From positions 351,822 to 415,821 of the forward strand of contig NZ_CP095096.1 of NCBI RefSeq assembly GCF_025561445.1: a stretch of DNA of 64,000 bases, given 5' to 3'. Source of the stretch: Staphylococcus sp. IVB6181. GTDB lineage: Bacteria > Bacillota > Bacilli > Staphylococcales > Staphylococcaceae. Of the stretch, positions 30,076 through 40,954 are shown in pieces. The notes below the pieces were generated by a model. It ran no database searches and was not told the DNA's origin. It saw only the letters and a list, made by a program, of their open reading frames with translations. The position numbers and the translations under genes were made by a program. The stretch's first letter is position 1. Every line of letters begins with the position of its first letter.

Positions 30076-33000
30076 AACCCTGAAGCTGTTCCGCCAGAAA
30101 CAACAACAGAAGTGATTCCTCCGGGAACAACTTATCAGCCAAATCCAGATCCGACACAACCAATCGGAACTGAAACAGTTATTACACCAGGTACGCCAGG
30201 CGAACAAACTGTTACAACTGAACCAGGTAAAGATCCAGTTGTAGTCGTAACAACTCCGCCGCAAGATGAAGTAGTAGGTGTAAATAACCAAGAAGTTGCG
30301 ACAACACCGATTCCGCATGACACAACGTATGTAGGTGTAGAACAACCAGTGGGCTATACAAATGTACGAACACCTGGTCAAGACGGTTCAACAACAACGA
30401 CAACTACGTACACAGTTGATCCTAATACTGGCGAATTAACTAACCCAGTTACAGATACAACAACTGTAGATCCAGTAACACAAGTGAATGAAGTAGGTAC
30501 TCAAGAAGTTACAACTGAACAAGTACCATACACAACACTTATTCGTGAAAACCCTGAATTACCGCAAGGTACACAAGTTGAAGTACAACCTGGTATCACA
30601 GGCGAAACTCAAACAACTACAACTTATACAGTAAATCCAACAACTGGCGCATTGGAAAACCCAACTTCTAATACGGTCACAACAGTTGAAAAACAAGACC
30701 GCATTATTGAAGTAGGCGTAGGTACAACTGCAGTTGTGACGAACCCGATTCCGCTAGAAACAACATACGAACCAAATCCAGATCCGAACCCTGAAACAGG
30801 TACAACAACTGTTATCACACCAGGTCAACCAGGTGAAGAAACAGTAACAACTGAACCAGGCAAAGACCCTGTAACTGAAGTAACAACACCACCAGTAACA
30901 GAAGTTATCGGAGTGGACAACGAAAGTTCAGTAACAACACCGATTCCGCATGATGTAATCGACCGTTACAACCCTAACTTACCTGTAGGTTCAAAAGATG
31001 TATTAGTACAACAAGGTAAAGATGGTTCAACAACAACGACAACTACGTATACAGTTGATCCGAATACAGGTGAATTGTCTAACCCAGTAACAAATACAAC
31101 GACTACTCCGCCAGTAGATCACATTACAGAATACGGTCCGGTTGAAGGCGGCACAGTATACCAACCAGATCCGAACTTACCAGTTGGCGAAACAAGCACA
31201 ACACCAGGTACACCTGGAGATCCGAACGACCCTAATAACCCGCCGACAGATACAGTAGTGAATGTAGGTAACGTTCAAACTGAAACAACACCGATTCCGC
31301 ATGATGTAATCGATCGTTACAACCCTAATTTACCTGTAGGTTCTAAAGACGTATTAGTACAATAAGGTAAAGATGGTTCAACAACGACAACAACAACTTA
31401 CGATGTGGATCCTAAGACTGGAGAGTTAATCAACCCTCAAACAACAACTGAAACAACACCACCTGTAGACCACATTACAGAGTACGGTCCAGTTGAAGGC
31501 GGCACAGTTTATCAGCCAGATCCGAACTTGCCAGTTGGCGAAACAAGCACAACACCAGGTAAGCCAGGAGATCCGAACGACCCTAACAACCCGCCGACAG
31601 ATACAGTAGTGAATGTAGGTAATGTTGAAACTAATACAACACCAGTACCGCATGACACAACGTATGTAGGTGTAGATCAACCAGTAGGTTATACAAATGT
31701 ACAAACACCTGGTAAAGATGGTTCAACAACAACTACAACAACTTATGAAGTGGATCCTAATACTGGCGAATTAACTAACCCAGTAACTAATACAACAACT
31801 GTAGATCCAGTAACACAAGTGAATGAAGTAGGTACTAAGCAAGTTACAACTGAACAAGTACCATACACAACAATCACAAGAGAAAACCCTGACTTGCCAG
31901 CAGGTACTCAAATTGAAGTACAACCTGGTATCACAGGCGAAAATGAAACAACAACTTATACAGTGAACCCTGAAACAGGTGCACTGGAAAACCCAACTTC
32001 AAATACGGTAACTAAAGTTGAAAAACAAGACCGCATTATTGAAGTAGGTGTAGGTACTACTTCTGTAGTGACGAATCCGATTCCGCCAGAAACAACGTAC
32101 CAGCCAAATCCAGATCCAAACCCTGAAACAGGTACAACAACTGTTATCACACCAGGTGAAGAAACAGTAACAACTGAACCAGGTAAAGACCCTGTAACTG
32201 AAGTGACAACACCACCAGTAACAGAAGTCGTTGGTGTAGATAACGAAAGCACAGTTACAACACCGATTCCGCACAAAGAAATCAACCGTTACAATCCTGA
32301 TTTACCAGTTGGTTCTAAAGATGTGTTAGTTCAAGAAGGTAAAGATGGTTCAACAACAACTACAACGACTTACGATGTAGATCCTAAGACAGGAGAGTTG
32401 ACGAACCCTCAAACTTCAACGACTACAACACCACCGGTAGACCGCATTACAGAATACGGTCCAGTCGAAGGCGGCACAGTTTACAAACCGGATCCGAACT
32501 TACCAGTTGGCGAAACAAGCACAACACCAGGTAAGCCTGGAGATCCGAACGACCCTAACAACCCGCCAACAGATACAATCGTACATGTCGGCAATAAAAC
32601 AACAGAAACAACACCGATTCCTTACAACACAATCGACCGTTATAACCCAGAATTACCTGTAGGTGCGAAAGATGTAGTAGTTCAAGAAGGTCAAAACGGT
32701 TCTACAACGACAACAACAACTTACGATGTAGATCCTAAGACTGGCGAATTAATCAACCCACGTACAGAAACTTCAACAACACCAGCAGTTGACCGCATCA
32801 CAGAATACGGTCCAGTCGAAGGCGGCACAGTTTACAAACCGGATCCAAACTTACCAGTTGGCGAAACAAGCACAACACCAGGTAAGCCAGGTAATCCAAA
32901 TGATCCGAACAACCCGCCGACAGACACAGTGATTCACGTTGGTAATAAAGTAGTGGAAGAAAATGATGTACCATATGAAACAATCTATCAAGATAATCCA

Positions 33001-33170
33001 AACTTACCAGTTGGAACTGAAAGAGAAATTCAACCAGGTATTACTGGCAAAACTCAAACAGTAACAACTTACGATGTGGATCCTAAGACAGGTGAATTGA
33101 TTAACCCGCGTACTGAAACAGTAACTGTGACAGATAAACAAGATCGCATTATTGAAAGAGGTACAGGTCA
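30076..33170 (+). repeat. Sixteen G5-like repeat units in five recurring types
   Basis: Units of 44-75 residues end in EYGP, (E)VG, VGN or GVDN. Types recur in order: a (PPETTY.PNPD), d (PHDTTYVGV.QP), e (VPYTT..RENP), a, b (IPHD..RYNPNLPVGS), c (VEGGTVYQPDPNLPVGETS), b, c, d, e, a, b, c, b, c, e. Conserved TTTTTYxVDPxTGEL and LPVG..... cores resemble the G5/E modules of SasG and Aap, whose assembly depends on zinc. Confidence 0.75.
31363..31365 (+). other. Third in-frame TAA of the second YSIRK gene
   Basis: The sequence reads DVLVQ-stop-GKDGSTTTTTTYD. The sister copy near 31010 reads GTACAACAAGGTAAAGATGG where this one reads GTACAATAAGGTAAAGATGG, so a C-to-T change of a CAA codon is shown by internal comparison. 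Confidence 0.93.
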
Positions 33171-33269
33171 ACCAGCACCTGAACAGCCTGGTGAAACACC
33201 TAACCAACCAGAAGTTCCTGGTGAGACACCAGAACAACTAGAAGCACCAGTTGAAACACCAGAACAACC

Positions 33270-33459
33270 AGAAGCACCAGCTGAGACACCGGCACAACCA
33301 GAAGCACCAGCTGAGACACCAGCACAACCGGAAGCACCAGCTGAAACACCGGCACAACCAGAAGCACCAGCTGAGACACCGGCACAACCAGAAGCACCAG
33401 CTGAGACACCGGCACAACCAGAAGCACCAGCTGAAACACCGGCACAGCCACAAGCACCA
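33270..33459 (+). repeat. 30-bp tandem repeat encoding PEAPAETPAQ
   Basis: Six near-identical in-frame copies form the proline-rich, cell-wall-spanning stretch before LPDTG, flanked by divergent copies such as PEVPGETPEQ. Copy number is likely to vary between strains. Confidence 0.88.
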
Positions 33460-33740
33460 GCAACACAAGCACCTGGCAATGACGTAGCTCAAGATGAGTC
33501 TGTCCCAACTCAATCTCAAGAACGTCAAGCTGCCAAATCAGATAAAGAAGCTTTACCTGATACAGGTCAAAATGAAAACAAAGGTGCATTATTCGGCTCA
33601 CTATTCGCTGGATTAGGCGCATTGTTCTTACTTGGTAAGAACCGTCGCCGCAAAGACAATAAATAAGTCCCAAACAGCTTACTGTCAAAAAAATGTAAAA
33701 GAAATTTCAAAACTCCTATAGAAATATGAAATTGATACTG

Positions 33741-33769
33741 GCGTCCCTCTTAAATGAGGGGCGTTTTTT
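33741..33769 (+). terminator. Terminator of the second YSIRK gene, T tract used as IS target
   Basis: CGTCCCTC (33742-33749) pairs with GAGGGGCG (33756-33763) with a G-U pair, then six Ts. The ISL3 element begins immediately after. Confidence 0.8.
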
Positions 33770-35282
33770 GGTTCTTCATCTTTTATGGTGGGAAGGTAAA
33801 ACTTCCCGCCTTTTTCGATACACAAAAAGCGCAATTGCCTCTATAATTTAAAGTGACCAAACCCAAATTAAAGGAGACAAGTGCGCCTATGTGTAATGAT
33901 ACATTAGAAATACTAAGAATAAAAGATAAAAATATCAAATCTGTTAGCCAAGATATTGATGTAATAGTAAAAGGAAAGAAGTCTACGGTTGTTAATGCTG
34001 TACTTACGTATAAGCCTTCGGCTTGTCCTTGCTGCGGAATTAAAAATGAAGGACAAATTCATAAGCATGGTAAACGAGTTTCTCGTATTACCTTGCTTAA
34101 AACTCAAGGCTATAATACATATCTAAACTTAGCCAAACAGCGCTTTAAGTGTTTAGAGTGTAATACAACTTTTACTGCTGAAACTGATGTCGTAGATAAG
34201 ACACGATTTATTTCTAATTATGTGAATCAAAAAATAATTGAAGAAGCCACGAAAGTCAAAACAGAAATAGATACTGCAGAAGACAACTGTGTTTCTCCAT
34301 CTACAGTACGTCGTATTCGAAATAAAGCAGTCAATACTTTACTTATCAAGCCTTTCGATAATCTACCTGAACATTTGGCAATCGATGAATTTAGAAGTGT
34401 AAAGAGTGTGACTGGCTTAATGAGTTTTATATTTATTAACAATGACACACATGAAGTTCTAGATGTTTTAGAAAACAGAACTTCGGGTTATTTAAAAGCT
34501 TATTTTGAACGCTTTGATCGAAAAAATAGACTTAAAGTTAAAACAATCACTATTGATATGTTTGAACCCTATTTATTCTTATTTAAAAAGCTCTTTCCTA
34601 ATGCATCTATAATCTTTGATAGATTTCATATCGTTCAGCACATGAATAGAGAGTTAAACTTCTATCGCAGAGAAGTAATGAATCGTTATAAAGACAAAGA
34701 TGGAAGGGAATACCCTGTTTTAAAGAACAAATGGAGGCTTCTTTTAACAGACAAACGTAAACTCTTCATGATGGATGGTATTTGGGACGGTTCCTTTAGA
34801 TGTTATAAAAAAGGTTATGATCTAGTGAATTTTATGCTTCAAACAGATGAAAAGTTAAAAAATTCATACGAACTAGTACATGATTTACGCGAAAGTTTAA
34901 AATTATGTAATTGGAAAGATTTTATCAATCGTTTGAACGACGTTGATAAAAACTCAATCAGTAAAAACATATGGAAAGTAGTAACATTTTTTAGAAAGCA
35001 TCAAGAAATACTTCGAAATACGATTTACAATCCCTTATTAAATAACGGTGCAATAGAGGGTATTAACAATAAAATAAAGTTAATTAAGCGAATTTCATAT
35101 GGATACAGAAGCTTTAATAACTTAAGAAACCGTATAATGCTGGTATTTAGTTTATTTAAAAACAAAAAGAAAAAGACAACCAGACCCGTACATCGGATGG
35201 TTGTCTAAATGATAGAATTCGAAGAATTCCAATCAAAATTAAGTTCTTTAAATTATTCACCCACCACAAATGGTGGAGAACC
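33770..35282 (+). mobile_element. ISL3-family insertion sequence, complete, with 8-bp target duplication
   Basis: The element is 1513 bp. Its ends are imperfect inverted repeats (left GGTTCTTCATCTTTTATGGT, right, read inward, GGTTCTCCACCATTTGTGGT, both followed by GGG). CGTTTTTT occurs directly outside both ends (33762-33769 and 35283-35290), the 8-bp duplication expected of ISL3 elements. It carries one intact transposase gene in the same orientation as its neighbours. Intact ends, duplication and gene suggest a recent arrival. Confidence 0.92.
33889..35208 (+). CDS. tnp: ISL3-family transposase
   Basis: The protein has 439 residues from ATG 33889 (MCNDTLEILRIKDKN), preceded by AAAGGAG; the GTG at 33853 would add 12 residues ahead of that site. 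An N-terminal zinc-finger region has CPCCG (~40-55) and later CLEC (~85). A helix-turn-helix follows (VSPSTVRRIRNKA, ~130-145). The catalytic core contains LAIDEFRS (~167), TIDMFEPYLFLFKKLFPNA with FDRFHIVQHMN (~225-260), and the late Glu in NNGAIEGINNKIKLIKR (~385-400), consistent with the DDE triad of this family. The length is typical and the frame is unbroken, so the element is probably active. It is close to IS1181-type elements of staphylococci (from memory). Confidence 0.93.
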   Translation: MCNDTLEILRIKDKNIKSVSQDIDVIVKGKKSTVVNAVLTYKPSACPCCGIKNEGQIHKHGKRVSRITLLKTQGYNTYLNLAKQRFKCLECNTTFTAETDVVDKTRFISNYVNQKIIEEATKVKTEIDTAEDNCVSPSTVRRIRNKAVNTLLIKPFDNLPEHLAIDEFRSVKSVTGLMSFIFINNDTHEVLDVLENRTSGYLKAYFERFDRKNRLKVKTITIDMFEPYLFLFKKLFPNASIIFDRFHIVQHMNRELNFYRREVMNRYKDKDGREYPVLKNKWRLLLTDKRKLFMMDGIWDGSFRCYKKGYDLVNFMLQTDEKLKNSYELVHDLRESLKLCNWKDFINRLNDVDKNSISKNIWKVVTFFRKHQEILRNTIYNPLLNNGAIEGINNKIKLIKRISYGYRSFNNLRNRIMLVFSLFKNKKKKTTRPVHRMVV

Positions 35283-35443
35283 CGTTTTTTTGATGTTTAA
35301 TAAGGAAGTTTCTTCAATTATTTGTCATTAATTTGTATGTTTAGTTTTATTAGTGTGTGATAAAAGAAGATATAAGGATAAGTACAACCTGTTTGCCAAA
35401 TATTAAGATTTTGTTCAACATTGCTAAATGCAATATATACTTA

Positions 35444-35471
35444 TAGACATTTATTGAGTAACAGGTATAAT
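35444..35471 (+). promoter_or_regulatory. Promoter of the third YSIRK gene
   Basis: TAGACA (35444-35449) and TATAAT (35466-35471) with a 16-base spacer repeat the layout upstream of the second YSIRK gene, so the two paralogues probably respond to the same control. Confidence 0.65.
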
Positions 35472-36215
35472 TATTACAATTAACAAAAATTCAAGGGCAG
35501 CATCGTTTTTAAACAAAGGGATAAAGTTAAGGTTTTTTAATCATGAGGAGGAATTTTTTCTATGAAAAAATTAGATTTTCTTCCTAATAGACGTAATAAA
35601 TACTCTATTCGTAAATTTACGGTGGGTACGGCTTCGATACTATTAGGAACAATGTTGATTTTAGGCACGAATGATGAAGCAAAAGCTGCGGAAACAAGCA
35701 GTTCTAGTTCATCAGGCAGTGATTCAAGTACTGGCAGCGGCAGTGAAGGTTCAACTGATCCGACCGCAACACCAACAACAGACAGTGCATCAACACCTGA
35801 ACCAAAGACGCAAACTGCGCCATCAGATACAACAGTGCCGGCAGAAAGCCAACCAGCTGCAGAGAGCCAGCCAACAACAGAAGCACCGACGACTGAAACT
35901 GCGCCATCGACTGGTACAGAGACAACACCGGCTGAGCAGACACCGGCAACAGAAGCACCGGCTGGTGAAAGTTCGGCAGGCACATCTGAACCTACACCTG
36001 ATACGGCAGCACCAACGCAAGAATCAAATTCAACAACGACAAAAACACCAGCAACAGAAACAAATTCAAATACGACAGCACCTGTTGCTTATGACACGAT
36101 TTATCAAGAAAATCCTGACTTGCCTGTAGGCGTTCAAAATGAATTGCAAGCAGGGATTACAGGGGAGACGACAACAACGACTACGTATACAGTTAATCCT
36201 GAGACAGGTGCGTTG

Positions 36216-36218
36216 TAA
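36216..36218 (+). other. First in-frame TAA of the third YSIRK gene
   Basis: The copy here reads GGTGCGTTGTAAAATCCGAC; the sister copy near 37190 reads GGTGCGTTGGAAAATCCGAC. A G-to-T change turned a Glu codon into a stop. Confidence 0.93.
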
Positions 36219-38001
36219 AATCCGACATCTGCAGATACGACTACTATCGCAAAACAAGATCGTATTGTGGAAGTAGGTACAGGTACAACTGTAGTTACAA
36301 CAGCACCGATTGCGCCGACAACAAGCTATGTAGCTGACCCGAATCCAGATGCTGGTGCAGGGGATCAAACAGTAGTCACACCGGGTACACCAGGTGAAGC
36401 TACAACGACAAAAGAACCAGGTCAAGACCCAGTCACAGAAGTGACAACACCGCCGGTAAATGAAGTGATCAGTGTCGATAATGTAGACACAGCAACAAGT
36501 ACGCAAAGCTTTGACACTATCACACGTTATAACCCGAATTTACCAGTCGGCAGTACCAATGTGATTGCACAACAAGGTCAAGACGGCGTAACAACAACGA
36601 CAACAACATACGATGTAGATCCGAATACTGGCCAATTATCGAATCCGCAAATTTCAACACAAACAACACCGCCAGTAACACAAATTGTGGAATACGGTCC
36701 AGTCGCAGGAGACACGGTCTATCAAGCAGACCCAAGCTTGCCTTATAATCAAACGACGACGATTGAAGGTACACCAGGAGATCCGAACGACCCGAATAAC
36801 TTGCCTACTGATACTATTATTAAAGTCGGCAACACAACACATGAGGTTGCGCCGATTCCATATGATGTTGAATATGTAGGTGTCAGTCAGCCGACAGATT
36901 ATACGAATGTCAGAACAGAAGGACAAGCAGGTTCAACTGCGACAACAACGACGTATGATGTCGATCCGAATACAGGTGCCTTATCTAATCCAGTCACAAC
37001 GCTTCAAACAGTACCGCCGATTACACAAGTCGTTGAAAAAGGTACAGTTCAAGTTACGACTGATACGGTAGCTTATGACACGATTTATAAAGAGAACCCT
37101 GATTTGCCTGAAGGTACACAAAACGTTGTACAACAAGGTGTAACAGGACAAACACAAACGACAACAACATATACAGTTAATCCTGAAACAGGTGCGTTGG
37201 AAAATCCGACATCTGATACAGTGACAACGCAATACAAACAAGATCAAATCATTGAAGTCGGTACAGGTGTCACAACAAGTACGACATCTCCAATATTGCC
37301 TGAAACTATTTATCAAGCTAACCCAGATGCAGATGCGGGTACAGGCGACTTAACAGTCTTGGTACCAGGACAAGAAGGGGTTGCGACAACGGTAAAAGAA
37401 CCAGGCAAAGAAGCAGTAACGACAACAACGACTGAACCGGTGAATGAAGTGATTGGTGTCGATAATGTGGACACAACAACAAGTACGCAAAGCTTTGACA
37501 CTATCACACGTTATAATCCGAATTTACCAGTCGGCAGTACCAATGTGATTGTGCAGCAAGGCCAAGATGGTGTGACAACGACGACAACAGTTTATGATGT
37601 GGATCCGAATACAGGACAATTATCGAATCCTCAAGTTTCTACAACGACGACACCGCCAGTCAGCCAAATTGTAGAATACGGGCCAGTCGCAGGCGGTACA
37701 GTTTATCAGCCGGATGCTAATGTTCCTTACAATCAAACACAAACGGTTGAAGGAACACCAGGCGAACCGAATGATCCGAATAACTTACCGACAGATACAA
37801 TTATTAAAGTCGGTAATGTACAAACAGATGTGACACAACAACCGTATGACACAACGTATGTTGGGGTAAATGAACCGACAACATACACGAATGTACAAAC
37901 GCAAGGTCAAGACGGTACAACAATCACAACTACAACTTATACTGTGAACCCTGAAACAGGCGCACTTGAAAATCCAGTCGATACCACAACAACGCTTGTG
38001 G

Positions 38002-38005
38002 AAAA
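38002..38005 (+). other. Single-base deletion (frameshift) in the third YSIRK gene
   Basis: The run reads GTGGAAAACAAGACCAG where sister copies have five As (GTTGAAAAACAAGACC). One A is missing; restoring it joins LVEKQDQIIEVGTG to the downstream frame. Confidence 0.92.
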
Positions 38006-40951
38006 CAAGACCAGATTATTGAAGTCGGTACAGGTGTTACAACATCTACGACGACGCCGATACCTCCGTCTACAACATATCAAGCCAACCCTGATACAGA
38101 TGCTGGTGTAGGTGATCAAACAATTGTGACACAAGGACAACCGGGCGTTTCTACAACTGTGAAAGAACCAGGTCAACCAGCGGTTACTACAACAACGACA
38201 GAACCAGTGACAGAAGTGATTGGTGTCGATAACGTGGATGTAGCTGAACAGCCGATTCCTTTCAATACGATTGAACGTTATAATCCGAACTTGCCTGTCG
38301 GTACAACCAACGCAGTCGCACAAGAAGGACAAAACGGTGTCACAACAACAACGACAACATATGAAATCGATCCGAATACAGGCGCATTGTTGAACCCTGT
38401 TGTTGAAACGACACAAACAGCACCGACTGACCGAATCATTGAATACGGTCCTGTCGCAGGAGAAATTATTTATCAGCCAGATCCAAGTCTTCCAATCGGG
38501 CAAACAACGACAACAGAAGGCACACCAGGCGACCCGAATGACCCGAACAACTTGCCTGCAGATACGATTGTTAACGTTGGCAATGTGGATACAGCAACAA
38601 CAGTATTACCGCATGACACACAATATGTCGGTGTTACTCAACCAACCGGCTATACTAATGTACAAACAGCAGGTATAGATGGTGCAACGACGACAACAAC
38701 AACGTATACAGTAGATCCAGCAACAGGAACTTTAAGCAATCCAGTTGCAGCATCAACAACAACTGAACCTGTGACAGAAGTGGTTGAAATCGGTACACAA
38801 CAAGTGACAACATCAGATGTTCCTTATACGACAATCTATAGAGAGAACCCAGATTTAGCACAAGGTACACAAAATGAAATCCAAGCGGGTATCATTGGGC
38901 AAACACAAACGACAACGACTTATTCTGTGAATCCTGAAACGGGCGCATTGTATAATCCGATCGCAAATACAGTGACTTTAACAGAGAAACAAGACAGAAT
39001 TGTCGAAGTCGGAACAGGTGTGACGGTGACAGAAACAACAGTGATTCCGCCGCAAACAGTGTATGAAGCAGCACCGAACCCTGACCCAGGCGCAGGAGAT
39101 ACAACAGTCATCACACCAGGTGCTGCAGGAGAGTCTACGACAGTCAAAGAACCAGGACAAGACGCAGTCACAACTGTAACAACACCGCCGGTTAATGAAG
39201 TGATTGGTGTCGATAATGTCGATACACAAACAACAACATTACCGTTCGATACACAATATGTAGCAGTAGATCAGCCGATTGGATATGAAAACGTTGCGAC
39301 AACAGGTCAAAATGGTACAACAACGACGACAACGACATATCAAGTGGATCCGAATACAGGTGCGTTGATTTATCCAACGACAACCACAGCAACAACTGAA
39401 CCTGTGACACAAGTGATTGAAATCGGTACGAAACAAGTCACAGTGAATGATATTCAGTACGATACGATTTACAGAGATAACCCGAACTTGCCTGTAGGAA
39501 CTGAGAATGAAGTCCAAGCAGGTGTGGTTGGACATGAAGAAGTGACAACAACGTACAGCGTGAATCCGACAACTGGATTATTAGAAAACGGTGTATCTGT
39601 AACGACAACATTAGTTGAAAAACAAGACCGTATTATTGAACGCGGTACAGGTGTGACAACGACACAAACAACAGAAATTCCGCCGAAAACAGTATACGTT
39701 GCTGATCCTGACAGTGATGCAGGTATTGGCGGTACAACTGTACTGACACCTGGACAAGCTGGTTCTCAAACTGTAACGACAGAACCAGGTCAAGCACCTG
39801 TGACACAAACAACACCTGCAGTCGATCAAGTGGTGGGTGTCGATAATGTGGATATCAATACAACAACAGTGCCGTACGATACACGTTATGTAGGTGTCAA
39901 TGAAGCGGTCGGCTATGAAAATGTATTAACACCGGGACAAGATGGTACCACTACAACGACAACCACTTATGAGGTTAATCCAGATACCGGCGAATTGGTA
40001 AATCCGCAAACTGCGACATCCAATACACCAGGTACGACACAAGTCATTGAAGTCGGTACAACGCAAGTGACGACAGATGAAGTGAATTTCGAAACGATTT
40101 ATGTAGAGAATCCAGACTTGCCGCAAGGTACACAAAATGAAGTACAAGCAGGCATTGTCGGACAAACACAAACAACAACGACTTATACAGTCAATCCTGA
40201 AACAGGTGTATTATCTAATCCGACAACGAATACTGTCACAACAAAAGAAGCTCAAAATCGTATTATCGAAGTCGGTACAGGTGTGACAACATCTACAACA
40301 ACACCGATTGCGCCGACAACAAGCTATCAGCCGCAGCCGGATGTGACACAGCCGATTGGCGAACAAACAGTGATTACTCAAGGTGTGCCAGGAGAATCGA
40401 CAACAACGAAAGCACCAGGACAACCTGCAGAAACTGTGGTAACAACACAACCGGTTAATGAAGTCATCGGTGTCAATAACGTGACGCAAACAGAAACAGA
40501 AATTGCGTACGATACGATTGAACGTTATAACCCGAACTTGCCGACAGGTACAACAAATTATATTGCACAAGCAGGTCAAAACGGTTCCACAGTTGAGACA
40601 ACAACATATGAAGTCGATCCAAATACAGGTGCGTTATCTAATCTGACAACACAAACGCATACGATTGACCCAGTGACACAAATTGTGGAATACGGTCCAG
40701 TCGCAGGCGGTACGATTTATCAACCTGATTCAACGTTGCCGGCAGGACAAACATCAACAGTGCCAGGAACACCAGGCGACCCGAATGATCCGAATAACTT
40801 GCCGACAGATACAGTAGTTAAAGTAGGTAATGTGACAACAGAAACAAGTCCAGTACCATACAACACACAATATGTAGCAGTGGATCAGCCGACGACTTAT
40901 ACGAATGTACAAACACCAGGCGTTAATGGTTCGACAACAACAACGACAACG

Positions 40952-40954
40952 TAA
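40952..40954 (+). other. Second in-frame TAA of the third YSIRK gene
   Basis: The copy reads ACAACGTAAAAAGTAGATCC where sisters read ACAACGTATGAAGTAGATCC, so TAT has become TAA and the next codon also differs. Confidence 0.9.

Larger units (their letters stand above)
27334..33666 (+). pseudogene. YSIRK/LPDTG surface adhesin with pectate-lyase-like domain and G5-like repeats, three in-frame TAA codons
   Basis: The frame starts at ATG 27334 behind GGGGGAAA and stays open, apart from TAA at 28135, 28834 and 31363, to TAA ending at 33666 (2111 codons in all, no frameshift). Order of parts: YSIRK signal peptide ([16 protein letters not shown], cleaved near AKA, residue ~46); a Thr/Ser/Ala/Asp-rich linker to ~400; a beta-helix region (~420-900) that begins TWDEYVAAMNDTSVSNIQLT, as in pectate-lyase-like adhesive domains; 16 repeat units related to G5 domains of SasG/Aap (~915-1945); a Pro-rich spacer of PEAPAETPAQ copies; LPDTG at 33553-33567, a hydrophobic segment and KNRRRKDNK. 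Translation would give only a 267-residue secreted linker peptide. It is a paralogue of the gene at 35562, with the same promoter layout. Confidence 0.87.

Noticed and set aside
33270..33459. CRISPR-like regular 30-bp repeats
   Set aside because: The copies are contiguous without spacers, in frame, and encode the Pro-rich wall-spanning region.
9946..40954. Programmed stop-codon read-through as explanation for the in-frame TAA codons
   Set aside because: TAA is the tightest stop and the following bases differ between sites. At three sites the sister repeat copies have a sense codon, and one gene also has a frameshift. Ordinary nonsense mutation fits better; the all-TAA pattern follows from heavy use of CAA, GAA and TAT codons.
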